A DNA stretch of 64,000 nt from Sphingomonas sp. SORGH_AS_0950 (GTDB lineage: Bacteria > Pseudomonadota > Alphaproteobacteria > Sphingomonadales > Sphingomonadaceae). The translations under genes and the position numbers were made by a program. Under the pieces are notes generated by a model. It did no database searches and had not been told where the DNA came from. It saw only the letters and a list, made by a program, of their open reading frames with translations. Numbering within the stretch: position 1 is the stretch's first letter; every line of letters begins with the position of its first letter. Shown in pieces: positions 12,512 to 21,886 of the stretch. The stretch covers positions 4,056,001-4,120,000 of the forward strand of contig NZ_JAUTAE010000001.1 of NCBI RefSeq assembly GCF_030818415.1. The letters are read 5' to 3'.

Positions 12512-13602
12512 TACACCGCTCCCTTGAAGTAGGAAACCGCTCCTAGGAAGGTCTCCACAACCGCCTTCTTATCGGGAACTGGGAAGAGGATCAGATGGAA
12601 GTGGATGTCGCCGTACCTGTGAACCCGTGACGATCCGGATATCTGTTTTGAGAAGTAGGCTTCGGCCCTCTCCCTATGCTGGGCGGATATCGCATTCCGA
12701 TACTCGCTCGAGAGCTGGACGCATTTTGCTGTCTCTGCGCACTGGTGAAGAATAAGAATCGGTACGTGGATTTTTGGCTTCAGATGGTCGATCGAAACCT
12801 GGCTACTAAGTGCCGCCTTGATCTTCATCCGAAGGGGTCCGGATAGCACTAGCCGGTCAAGATCTGACACGTTAGTTATAATGGCGTTTTCTTTTTTTAG
12901 CTTGCCCGTGTCGAGGCTTGCGTAGACTGAATTCACCACTGCATCCAAACGTGCATCGACGATTGAATTATAAAATTTAGCTTCACCGAACCACAGCGTG
13001 AAGTCCTGGCTATCTTCGCTGATAACGATGTGGACGCTATCAGCACCTTTCGCATTATCCTGAACATTCTGCTTGTAGAATATCTTCGGCACGACTGGCA
13101 GCGCTCCGAAGTGATTTTTCATTATTCCGTAGAGGAAAACCTCCGCAATCTCGCTTCCCTGGCCAACCTCGTCCTTGTCGGTGAGTCTGAGATTCCGAGC
13201 AGCAGCCACAAGAGCCGAGTGGCTCTGATCCGCCAAGGCAAGCCTTTCGCGCTCCGAAAGCGCGGTTTGAGCGATGTTATCCCATAGATAGCTTTGGAAA
13301 CGACTACTGCGCCATTTGCCGTCCTCGAAGTCATTTACTAAGCTCAGGAGGCGCTTGTTTATCATAGCCTTCAACTGGACGACATTCGTGATCGTCGACA
13401 GTGAGTCGTCTATAACGGTCTCGAAGGCGATGGCGGTCATCCAGCGGAATACCTCTGACCAGATCGAAGCAAGACAATGAACCGCGTGTCTAAAGGATTG
13501 ATTACCTGCTGCATCAAGATAAGCACCAGCCCCCAATCGCCTGATGTACGGCTCCCAAGAAAAAGAGTGGGTGTCAAGCATGTTAGGTGCGACCACTTGC
13601 AT
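12511..13602 (-). CDS. hamA: HamA, Hachiman nuclease subunit (DUF1837)
   Basis: A 363-residue protein with the DUF1837 core near residues 145-215. Likely PD-(D/E)XK residues are E151 in GSEIAEVFL, D188 in KGADSVH and E207/K209 in FGEAKFY. The size and motif spacing fit HamA, the nuclease effector that partners the downstream helicase. I place the start at ATG 13602; a GTG immediately before it (13605) is equally in frame, and a purine-rich stretch (GAAGAAAGG) lies upstream. A 20-bp inverted repeat lies about 40 bp upstream. Base composition is less GC-rich than the flanking chromosome, consistent with import. The Hachiman assignment rests on the pair, not on this protein alone. Confidence 0.85.
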   Translation of the reverse strand: MQVVAPNMLDTHSFSWEPYIRRLGAGAYLDAAGNQSFRHAVHCLASIWSEVFRWMTAIAFETVIDDSLSTITNVVQLKAMINKRLLSLVNDFEDGKWRSSRFQSYLWDNIAQTALSERERLALADQSHSALVAAARNLRLTDKDEVGQGSEIAEVFLYGIMKNHFGALPVVPKIFYKQNVQDNAKGADSVHIVISEDSQDFTLWFGEAKFYNSIVDARLDAVVNSVYASLDTGKLKKENAIITNVSDLDRLVLSGPLRMKIKAALSSQVSIDHLKPKIHVPILILHQCAETAKCVQLSSEYRNAISAQHRERAEAYFSKQISGSSRVHRYGDIHFHLILFPVPDKKAVVETFLGAVSYFKGAV

Positions 13603-13642
13603 CACCTTTCTTCGTCGATGCCGTTTAAGATTTGTACGGCAG

Positions 13643-13662
13643 GTTTCGTTCTGGAACGAAAC
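13643..13662 (-). promoter_or_regulatory. Inverted repeat upstream of hamA
   Basis: GTTTCGTTC-TG-GAACGAAAC is a perfect 9-bp-arm palindrome centred about 50 bp before the hamA start. It is placed where an operator would control the hamA-hamB operon. No dedicated repressor gene is adjacent, though the IS1182 insertion at 13859 could have displaced one. Function is inferred. Confidence 0.45.
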
Positions 13663-13858
13663 CGGAACAAGTTATGGGTCAAGCTTCCGTTGCGGACAAT
13701 GGGCATTTGCATCGCCGTTCGGAGGATCGCCGTCCTGCAAGCTTTGATGCGGCGCATAGGGTCTGAAACGGCCAATCGCCGGTGCTGGAAAGCGAAGCGG
13801 CGGCCTGAATAGCGGCTTCTGGGTCAGCGCCAGTACGAAGCGGGTGGCAGCTATCGCC

Positions 13859-15387
13859 CGATTGTGTTGAAAAACGCCGGCTTGCAGTCGTGTCGATGGT
13901 TTGATTCAATCTCTGCGAGGCAAGCGGAGACGGGCCGATGATGGGCGAGCGGACGGTGGCGCAGGAGGCGGTGTTCTACAGCTTCAGCCTGGAGCGGCAC
14001 GTGCCGGCGGACGATCTGCTGCGCTCGATCGACCGGTTCGTGGATCTGTCGGGCATCCGCGAGGAGCTGAAACCCTTCTACAGCGAGACGGGCCGCCCCT
14101 CGATCGACCCCGAGCTGATGATCCGGATGCTCATCATCGGCTATTGCATGGGCATTGGGTCCGAGCGGCGGCTGTGCGACGAGGTGCATTTGAACCTGGC
14201 CTATCGCTGGTTCTGCCGGCTGGGGCTGGACGGCGACGTGCCCGACCACTCGACCTTCTCGAAGAACCGGCACGGGCGCTTCCGCGACAGCGATCTGCTC
14301 CGCCGGTTGTTCGAGACGACGGTCGCGCGCTGCATGGCCGAGGGGCTAGTGGGTGGCGAAGGGTTCGCGGTCGACGCCAGCCTGATCCGCGCCGATGCCA
14401 ATCGCCAGACCGGCGGCCCGGGCCGCGACGGCTTGGCACCGGACGCCGACAGCCGTGCGGTACGCGAGTATCTGGCCGTGCTCGACGATGCCGCATTTGG
14501 TGCTGCGACACCGGTGGAGCCCAAGTATCTGGCGCCGGCCGATCCGGCAGCGCGCTGGACCAGCGCGCATCGCGGGCCGGCCTTCTATGCCTATTCGACC
14601 AACTATCTCATCGACCTCGACCACGCCGTCATCATGGACGTGGAAGCGAGCACCGCAGTGCGCCAGGCCGAGGTCACCGCGTGCAAGCGCATGATCGCGC
14701 GGGTGCAAGACCGCTTCGGCGTCTGGCCCGAGCGGCTGGCCGCCGACACCGCCTACGGCTCGGCGGAGATGCTCGCCTGGCTGGTCCACGAACGCGACAT
14801 CCAGGCGCACATACCGATGTTCGACAAGTCCGCGCGCCGCGACGGCACGTTCGAGCGCGATGCCTTCACCTACGACCATGACGACGACAGCTACGTCTGC
14901 CCTGGCGGCAAACGCCTGCGCCCCAGGAACCGCAACTTCGCAACCGCCCGGGGCGATGTCAGCCAGGACGGCTTCATCCGTTATCGCGCGCGACAGCAGG
15001 ACTGCGGCGGCTGTGCCTTGCGGGAACGCTGCACGCCCAACATGCCGGCGCAAGGACACCCGCTCGATCCACGAAGGGGCTCGCGACCTGGCCCGCGACA
15101 TTGCCACCACCGACGCTTACGTCACTTCGCGGCGCCAGAGAAAGAAGGTCGAGATGCTGTTCGCGCACCTCAAACGCATCCTGAAGCTCGACCGATTGCG
15201 ACTGCGCGGGCCGAATGGTGCCAGGGGCGCGTTCCATATGGCAGCCACCGCCCATAACCTGCGCAAGATGGCAAAGCTCGTCCCCATGCCGGCGCAGCCA
15301 CTACCCGTCTGAGCCGATCAGCGGCTTCCGCCGCAGCTCAGCCGCCACTTGCCTCCGGTCTGCACCCCGACTTCTTCAACACAATCG
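13859..15387 (+). mobile_element. IS1182-family insertion sequence
   Basis: About 1.53 kb. The ends carry an inverted repeat, CGATTGTGTTGAA at 13859 and its complement TTCAACACAATCG ending at 15387. One transposase frame fills the interior. I see no obvious target duplication. It lies between hamA and the giant nuclease gene. Confidence 0.8.
13938..15312 (+). pseudogene. IS1182-family transposase, frameshifted
   Basis: The DDE transposase of the insertion sequence. It opens with VFYSFSLERHVP, typical of the IS1182 group, and runs in one frame to about 15050 (ERCTPNMPA). The conserved continuation, KDTRSIHEGARDLARDIA then RRQRKKVEMLFAHLKRIL, is in the next frame. One base too many, or two too few, at about 15051 explains it. 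IS1182 elements are not known to need frameshifting, so this copy is probably inactive unless the base is a sequence error. ATG 13938 is chosen as start because the family N-terminus follows directly. Confidence 0.8.
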
Positions 15388-15768
15388 ACGAAAGGCGGTC
15401 GTTCAGCTCAGCTACCGCGAATGTCTGCTACTGACGGAAGCTGCCTATGACCCGCTCCGTCAGGAAAGCGCCCGCAATTTGGATCATTCAACAGCCGCGG
15501 CATCAATTTCAAGCGCGGACATTCCCGCAAAGATAGCAATTGATCGCTTGCCGGCCTCCATTTTTCGGCGCTTATCGAGGGAGTTGGGGTGATAAGAAGC
15601 AGGCATCGCATCCCAAACAATTTCATCGCCTTCGATGCACGGGCTTGCTTTTCCCGCAACGCATCAAGCAGATGAAGCGATGTTTATTGGCGGTAAATTT
15701 CCCGGCAACTCACGGTCGTGCAATGGCCGGAGAACCAGCAATCGCGGCGGGATGTCTGGACGCGACTG
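15388..15768. other. Intergenic, no gene seen
   Basis: 380 bp between the insertion sequence and the giant nuclease gene. It holds no convincing coding frame. The promoter of the downstream gene should be here, but no clear -35/-10 pair stands out. Confidence 0.4.
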
Positions 15769-18700
15769 ATGGACCAGCCACCCAATATCAATCTGCCTCA
15801 GCAGGAGACGCGTCCACCCCGGCTTGAAGGCTGGGACTGGCAGCAGCTCGAACGTCTGACCGAAGCTTTGCTAAACCACGAACCGTACGTGGTGACGGCA
15901 AATCAATATGGCACTCCCGGCCAAACGCAGTTCGGGATCGATACTAAGGCCGATTTAAAGGGCGGGGGCTGCGATGTCGCCTCCTGCAAGGCGTATATCG
16001 AGATCAAGAAGGGCGACCTCGCCAAATGGTCGACGGCCTTCCTCGATCACTGGACGAGCAAGTGGCAGGCCAAGGGCGTCAAGCGCTTCATCCTTACGAC
16101 CACCGCGCCTATCGCGCCCACGCACGTCAGCGATGAGGCCGACACCGAACGCGAAAGGTTTAGCGCGATCGGCGTCGATTATGAACTGTGGGGGCAAACC
16201 CAGCTGATTGAGCGGATGCGGCCGCACCGCGGCATCGTCGCGACCTACCTTGGCACCTTTTGGGTCGACATCATCTGCGGACCTCAGCAGCGCGAGGCGC
16301 TGCAACCGGTCGGATCGTCGGTCGGCACGCAGCCGGTCGGCGCCAGTCAGATCGCCGAATTGCGGGCGCTACTGTCGGGCGAGGCCGAGCAGAAGGTTGC
16401 GCGTGCGCTCGACGACTTACGCGCTGGCGATCTCGGTGCGGTCGAACGCTCGCTCGCCGAACTGCGCGCGGAACCGCTCTGGTCGCAGCTCGATCCCGGC
16501 GCCCAAGCTCGCGTCCTGCGCTTCGCCGCCTCGGCGGCGCTGCATCGCGACGACCTTGACGGCGCTGCCACACTCGATGCCGAAGCGACCGCGATCCAGC
16601 CGGCGGCCGAACCCCGTATCGCCGCGCGGATCGCGATGCAGCGTGAGGGTACCACTGCCGGGCTTGCCGTGCTCGGCACGCCATCGACGCGCGACGGACG
16701 CCAGCTGCAGACGGCTCTCCTGCTATCGAGCGGCGATGTCGATGGGGCGGAAGACGTGCTCGCCATCCTCGCGAGCGACGAGCTCGATCCTGAAACCGTC
16801 CGATTGCAAGCCTGGGCGCTGCTCATGCGCAACAAGCGCGTCGAAGCACTCGCTTTGGTCGAGCAACTCGAACGCGAGGCCGGGCATTGGACCGCGACGA
16901 TCCGCACCGTCGCGATCGCCCGTTATGCTGCGGCCTTGTCTCCGGTCCTTACTCCCGAATGGTTCCTCAACGCGAGTCCGGTCGATTTCGATCTCGTCCG
17001 CGACGACGACGAGGCTCATGACTTGCTGGTGGGAGCCACGCAGGGTTTTCAGTCGCTCGTCGACCGGGTCGGCGACCGCGGCGATCGCCATTGGCTGCTT
17101 GCCGCTCTGTCAAACCAGCTCGACAGGCGCGAGGATGCCGAAGCGCTGGCCCGGACGCTGATCGCCGAGGATGCCAGCGATCCGATGCCGATCGCTTGGT
17201 CGTTGTCGCGTCGCTTCGATGTGGATCTCGCGGAGAGTCGACGCCGCTATACCGATATCTATGCCAAGGGCACGACCGAACAGATCGATGTTCGCATTCA
17301 CGCGCTTCTGCTGGTTTCCGGGGGCGATACCCGGTCGGCGCGGGCCGCCCTCGAGACCCATCTCGACGCGCAGTCCGGCGAGGCGCACACTGAGGCCGAG
17401 ACCTGGATCGCGCGGCTCGCCGCAGACGCAGGCGAGGACGATACGGGCACGCCGGTGCTGGCGACCGATACGTTCGTCGACGATATTCAGGCCGCGCGCG
17501 CCAGCGACGACTGGTCGGGCGTAAAGGCTGGGTTCGACGTCTTGGCGGGAGGTGGGCACCCACAGACGCTTGCCGCTGCACAGTTGATTGCCGCCGAAGG
17601 TCAATGGGCCATCCTGCAGCCGCACCGCGATACGATCCTGGCATTCGCGACCGCTGAGGCGGTGCGGATCGTCGCCTATCTAGTTGCCTCAACGGGCGTT
17701 GAGGGTGAACTCGTCACCTTTGTCGAAGAACATCGTCACGTCTTCCGCAATGGCGCACCACCACCGGACGTGCGGCGCCTCATCGCCGATCAGCAGCAGC
17801 GCGCCGGCGACTTGGTCGGCGCGCTCGAAACTGCGCGGGCGCTCAGCGCCGAATCCGGCGCTGCGGTCGACCGCCACCTCGAAGCCCGACTCCGCGCCAG
17901 CATTGGCGACACCGGGGGTGCCGCGCGGATCGTGCGCGACCTTATGCGGAGCGCCGACCTTGCGCCTGATGCCGCTATGGTCTGGGTCGAGACCTTGCGG
18001 GCCAGCGACATGGCGCTGGCCCGGGAATTATGGCGCTTCGCGGTCGCCCGCGACGGGCAGCGCAATCTTGCCGTCTCGGCCTATATTCAGGCCTTCTCGC
18101 TCGGCCTGGAAAGAGAAGCCGCGCCGTTCCACCTCGACGTTGCGCGCGCGGCAGAAGATGGTACCGGCTCGATCCGCACATTCGATGTTGCCGATCTGCC
18201 CGACTTCATTGCGTCGCAGAATGCCACCGCTGAGGAGCATTGGGCTCTCTATCTCGACGGCCGCATCCCCGCGCATTTGCTTGCCGAGAACCAGAATGTG
18301 ACACTCGACGCGTTGCTGCTCGAGTCACCCAACAGCGAGCGCGGACCACTCAAGTTGCGCCTATGGCGCAATGGCGCACGCCCTCGCCATCTCGATGTTG
18401 GGCTGCCCTGGTCTCGGTGGCGCTTGCACATGGACATCTCGGCGTTGCTCGTCGCCGCGCACGCCGACCTCCTCGATATCGTTGAGCGTCATCCCAACCC
18501 AATACGTATATCGCCTGCGGTGCCCGCGGCGCTAGTCGACATGCATCGGCGTGTTGCGCCGAGTCAGCCAACCCGGCTCGCCCTGTTGCGCCGGCTGACC
18601 GACATGATCGGCAATAGTCTAGCCGAGCGAGCGCGCAGAGATACCGATCGCGTCGTCGCATTGCGCGATACCGACGGCGATCGGGATATGGATTTTGATG

Positions 18701-21700
18701 TGCGGCAGCTGGTCGATGCCGCCTTTGCCGCAGGCGTGATCGACGAGACCATGGCCTTGCAGGCGCGCGCTGCGATGGCGGCACCAGACACAGAATCCCG
18801 CGAAGTGCTCACACCGTTGGTCGCGGGCGAAGGCCTATGGCTCGCGGGCGCGGCCGCGGAGCAACTCCTCGAAATTGATATCCTTCCAGCCCTGTGTCTC
18901 GGTTTCGATATCGCAATCGATCCCGCGGTCGCGCGCGGGATTCGCCAATATGCTGCCGCCGAAGAAGCCAAGGCGACGCGGGCCGCGTTCCTGGATAACT
19001 TGCGCGAGCGCATCCGCCTCGGCATCGAGGCCGGCCGTTACGAACTGATCCGGCGCCATGCCGATCGCGAGATCGACACGCTTAATACCCGCAATCCAAC
19101 AACCCTGTGCCTCATCGACCTGCTCAACGCCGAGGAGATCGACGGGGCCGTATCATGGTATCAGGACCGCAATCTCACCGGCTATCCTGCCAATCGCACG
19201 CATGTCATTGTCGAGCTGCTCGACGTCCTCGACGCGCTCGTTGCCGATGGCGTGCTGAGCGAAGCCGACGCGCGCGCGCGGCTGAGCCGGTTGCTCGGAC
19301 AGGGCGCGGGGCTGAACCAACTCGAAACCGCCGACGTGATCCCGGCGATCCTTGCCGCGCCGGTGGTCGATGGCACGCTGCGCGAAACGCCAGCGCTCCG
19401 CGCGCTGCGCCGCAACCGCGCGGCGCAGCGGCTGATGGACGCGCGGCTGAAGGTCGGGGCAGGCGACGATCCAGACGATCGCCGGCCCGACGAAACCCGC
19501 CTCGTTCTCGCCGACATGAAGCTCGCAGAGGAATGCCTCGCGGCGATTTGGTCGGACCCCGCGCAGACGGCGGAGACCTGCGTCGCGCGGTCCGAATGGG
19601 TGTGGGCGGCCCTGCGGATCGAACGGTCGCTCCGCGCTATCCCCGAGGAGAAGCCTGGTGACTCGGCGAGCATGCTCGCCTCGCTTTGCTTCCAGTCCGC
19701 TGTCGAGACGCTGGCGTTCCCGAGCAACTTGCCGCCGGGTCTGCGCCGAGTACGGCGGCGCACCTTCTCCAATTGGTTCTGGCTGTCAGCCCTTGCGCCC
19801 CATCAGAAGGGCGATCCCGACATCCTCGAACGCATCGCCGATCACATCGAGGAGCTCTATCTGCCGCGGCTGACGGGCCGTGATCCGACCGCCACGCGGC
19901 CCAACCTCGAACTTCGATTGTTCAAGCTGCGCGCAGCGGCCTTGCCGCAGCCGCTGTTGAGCGCGCTCGCAACACGCCCGATCGGCGCCTATCTCGGCCT
20001 GCGCTCTGACGAAGTCGTCACCATTCGTGACAAACGGTTTGAAGCCGATCGCTTTTGGCGCGCGGTGCGGACCGCGAGGTGTTATGGCCCAACCAATGTC
20101 CGCACCCTCGACGGCAAGAAGTGCCGGATCGTGCGCATTGACAGTGGCGTTGCGATCAGCGGCGGGGTCCGCGCCCGGCTCGCCGATACCCTCTGCAGCC
20201 TGTTCGATCCGCAGGTGCGTCCGCTCGATCGCTACGATCAGTTGCTCGCCGAACTCGAACTCACGCCTGCTGAACTTGAGAAATTTGCGGCCGACGGCCG
20301 CGCGGCGCGCACCCCCAATCACTTGATCAGCGCGCTGATTGCGGCACGCAAGCGCAGCGCCAAAGCGGTCTATGTCGACCTCGACGCGGCCTTCCAGTCC
20401 AAACTGCGGATCTCGCTCGGCGCGTTTTTCCCGCCGCCTGCAAGCGCCCTGCTGAACTATCTGCGGCTCGAGCCCGGCGACGCGCCATTCACCGACCGGC
20501 TGCGCGCAGCGGCAGCGCGGCTGGTCGGCGACGTCGGTTCGGTCGTGGCGTTGCGTCGGCTGAGCGGCCTGCCGATCGCGGGTCTGCTCGATCTGTGCGA
20601 CTTGGCGCTCACCCCCGACATCCAGGCTGAGCTCGATCGCGCAGTAACGCCGGTCGCGCTCTATCGGCAGACCGAGATCGCCTTGCCGACAGTTGCGGAC
20701 GCCGCGGCGCGGCAGGCGCTGCTCGGCGCGCTGATCGCGAAGGTTCGCGTCGCAGGGCCGTCTTTCTCCGCCATCCTGCGCTGGACGGTGCGGGCATTTT
20801 GGCAGGATCAGGAGTTCCGAGCGCTGGGCATGGCGGATCGTCTGGTGCTGACCTGGGTCCATGCCAATAGCGTCCTCGACACGTTCCTGCGGTGGCGGGC
20901 CGATCCGTACCTCTTGACCCGCTTTTTCTCCGAAGGGCATTTCGACGAAAATATCGCCGATCGCATCAACATCGAACGCTTCGGTGATCGCGACGCGGCA
21001 TCATCAAGCGCGATGACCGCGGACGCTTTGCTGTTCCACATGCTCGGCGCGCTGATCGGCGATGCACCGGTGGCTGATTTTGTCGATGACGCCGAACTCG
21101 AGAAGCTCGTCGCGGGGTTTAGCGTGGTAGAAATGGGAGAGCCTTTGGCAATACCTGCGCTGATCCTGCGTAACTTTATCGGTCAAAATTTGCTCGGCAG
21201 CTTCCTGACCGCGCATGCCCCGGCGCTCGACGCGCTGATCGGCGATCCAATGGAGAAGCGGGAGAGCCTGGGCTATGACGCGATCCGCGACATCCGGGCC
21301 AATCGCGAGGACGGCCTCGCTTGGTCGATGCTGATGCAGCATTCCAGGACCGGTCTGTCGCCAGAGCAAGAAGCAGTCGTGCAGGACCTAGTACGGACGA
21401 TGGATCTCGACGGACTGACCTTTGGGCCACGCGACGGATTGCTGGTGCCGCGGGCGATGATCCGCACGATCGGGCTGTTGTTGCCGCAGGCCGAGCACGG
21501 TCGCGCGCTCGACGTGATCCGGGCGCTGGCGCGGCAGGCGGCCTTGTCGGGTGTTTCTACGGACCTCACCAATGACACCGAGGAGGGCAGTCCGCTCGAT
21601 CCGGTGCATGAGATACTCGAACTCGCCGCGTGCTACGCCGGGATCGAGGAAGCGGGGGCCTTCGAACGGTTCGAGGCCGGGATAGTCGCCGCGGTCGAGG

Positions 21701-21819
21701 AATGGCCGGCAGCGGTGACGACGTTGCGCCAACTTGTCGACCGGCTGATCCGCAGCAATGGTGTGATCCACGCCGAAGCGCTCTGGCGGCTCTATCTCTA
21801 TCTCAATGCATGCCCTTGA
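15769..21819 (+). CDS. Giant PD-(D/E)XK nuclease / PIN-like helical-repeat protein
   Basis: 2016 residues. Residues 20-135 resemble an Mrr-type restriction endonuclease: QYGTPGQTQFGID then YIEIKKG gives D58, E78 and K80 as likely metal ligands. The rest is almost wholly alpha-helical, with TPR-like A/L-rich pairs (about 200-800). A PIN-like pattern follows: MDISALLVAAHADLLDIVE (D889) and, after a long insert, WYQDRNLTGYP (D1133) then VELLDVLDALVADG. I see no Walker A motif, so it is not an obvious NACHT/STAND ATPase. The start is uncertain: ATG 15769 is preferred because the nuclease fold begins soon after; GTG 15718 would add 17 residues. It ends convergent with another nuclease gene 67 bp away. 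A defence role is inferred from domains and location; I do not recognise the family. Confidence 0.75.
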   Translation: MDQPPNINLPQQETRPPRLEGWDWQQLERLTEALLNHEPYVVTANQYGTPGQTQFGIDTKADLKGGGCDVASCKAYIEIKKGDLAKWSTAFLDHWTSKWQAKGVKRFILTTTAPIAPTHVSDEADTERERFSAIGVDYELWGQTQLIERMRPHRGIVATYLGTFWVDIICGPQQREALQPVGSSVGTQPVGASQIAELRALLSGEAEQKVARALDDLRAGDLGAVERSLAELRAEPLWSQLDPGAQARVLRFAASAALHRDDLDGAATLDAEATAIQPAAEPRIAARIAMQREGTTAGLAVLGTPSTRDGRQLQTALLLSSGDVDGAEDVLAILASDELDPETVRLQAWALLMRNKRVEALALVEQLEREAGHWTATIRTVAIARYAAALSPVLTPEWFLNASPVDFDLVRDDDEAHDLLVGATQGFQSLVDRVGDRGDRHWLLAALSNQLDRREDAEALARTLIAEDASDPMPIAWSLSRRFDVDLAESRRRYTDIYAKGTTEQIDVRIHALLLVSGGDTRSARAALETHLDAQSGEAHTEAETWIARLAADAGEDDTGTPVLATDTFVDDIQAARASDDWSGVKAGFDVLAGGGHPQTLAAAQLIAAEGQWAILQPHRDTILAFATAEAVRIVAYLVASTGVEGELVTFVEEHRHVFRNGAPPPDVRRLIADQQQRAGDLVGALETARALSAESGAAVDRHLEARLRASIGDTGGAARIVRDLMRSADLAPDAAMVWVETLRASDMALARELWRFAVARDGQRNLAVSAYIQAFSLGLEREAAPFHLDVARAAEDGTGSIRTFDVADLPDFIASQNATAEEHWALYLDGRIPAHLLAENQNVTLDALLLESPNSERGPLKLRLWRNGARPRHLDVGLPWSRWRLHMDISALLVAAHADLLDIVERHPNPIRISPAVPAALVDMHRRVAPSQPTRLALLRRLTDMIGNSLAERARRDTDRVVALRDTDGDRDMDFDVRQLVDAAFAAGVIDETMALQARAAMAAPDTESREVLTPLVAGEGLWLAGAAAEQLLEIDILPALCLGFDIAIDPAVARGIRQYAAAEEAKATRAAFLDNLRERIRLGIEAGRYELIRRHADREIDTLNTRNPTTLCLIDLLNAEEIDGAVSWYQDRNLTGYPANRTHVIVELLDVLDALVADGVLSEADARARLSRLLGQGAGLNQLETADVIPAILAAPVVDGTLRETPALRALRRNRAAQRLMDARLKVGAGDDPDDRRPDETRLVLADMKLAEECLAAIWSDPAQTAETCVARSEWVWAALRIERSLRAIPEEKPGDSASMLASLCFQSAVETLAFPSNLPPGLRRVRRRTFSNWFWLSALAPHQKGDPDILERIADHIEELYLPRLTGRDPTATRPNLELRLFKLRAAALPQPLLSALATRPIGAYLGLRSDEVVTIRDKRFEADRFWRAVRTARCYGPTNVRTLDGKKCRIVRIDSGVAISGGVRARLADTLCSLFDPQVRPLDRYDQLLAELELTPAELEKFAADGRAARTPNHLISALIAARKRSAKAVYVDLDAAFQSKLRISLGAFFPPPASALLNYLRLEPGDAPFTDRLRAAAARLVGDVGSVVALRRLSGLPIAGLLDLCDLALTPDIQAELDRAVTPVALYRQTEIALPTVADAAARQALLGALIAKVRVAGPSFSAILRWTVRAFWQDQEFRALGMADRLVLTWVHANSVLDTFLRWRADPYLLTRFFSEGHFDENIADRINIERFGDRDAASSSAMTADALLFHMLGALIGDAPVADFVDDAELEKLVAGFSVVEMGEPLAIPALILRNFIGQNLLGSFLTAHAPALDALIGDPMEKRESLGYDAIRDIRANREDGLAWSMLMQHSRTGLSPEQEAVVQDLVRTMDLDGLTFGPRDGLLVPRAMIRTIGLLLPQAEHGRALDVIRALARQAALSGVSTDLTNDTEEGSPLDPVHEILELAACYAGIEEAGAFERFEAGIVAAVEEWPAAVTTLRQLVDRLIRSNGVIHAEALWRLYLYLNACP

Positions 21820-21886
21820 AGAATGGCGAGGAGCGGTGCGATCAGATCGAGGTTTAGCAAGGTACCCTTTTGTTCGTTCCTGCCTG

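Noticed and set aside
15769-21819. NACHT/STAND (Avs-like) identity for the giant protein
   Set aside because: The Mrr-type N-terminus and TPR-like repeats recall Avs proteins, but no Walker A or B motif was found anywhere in the chain.
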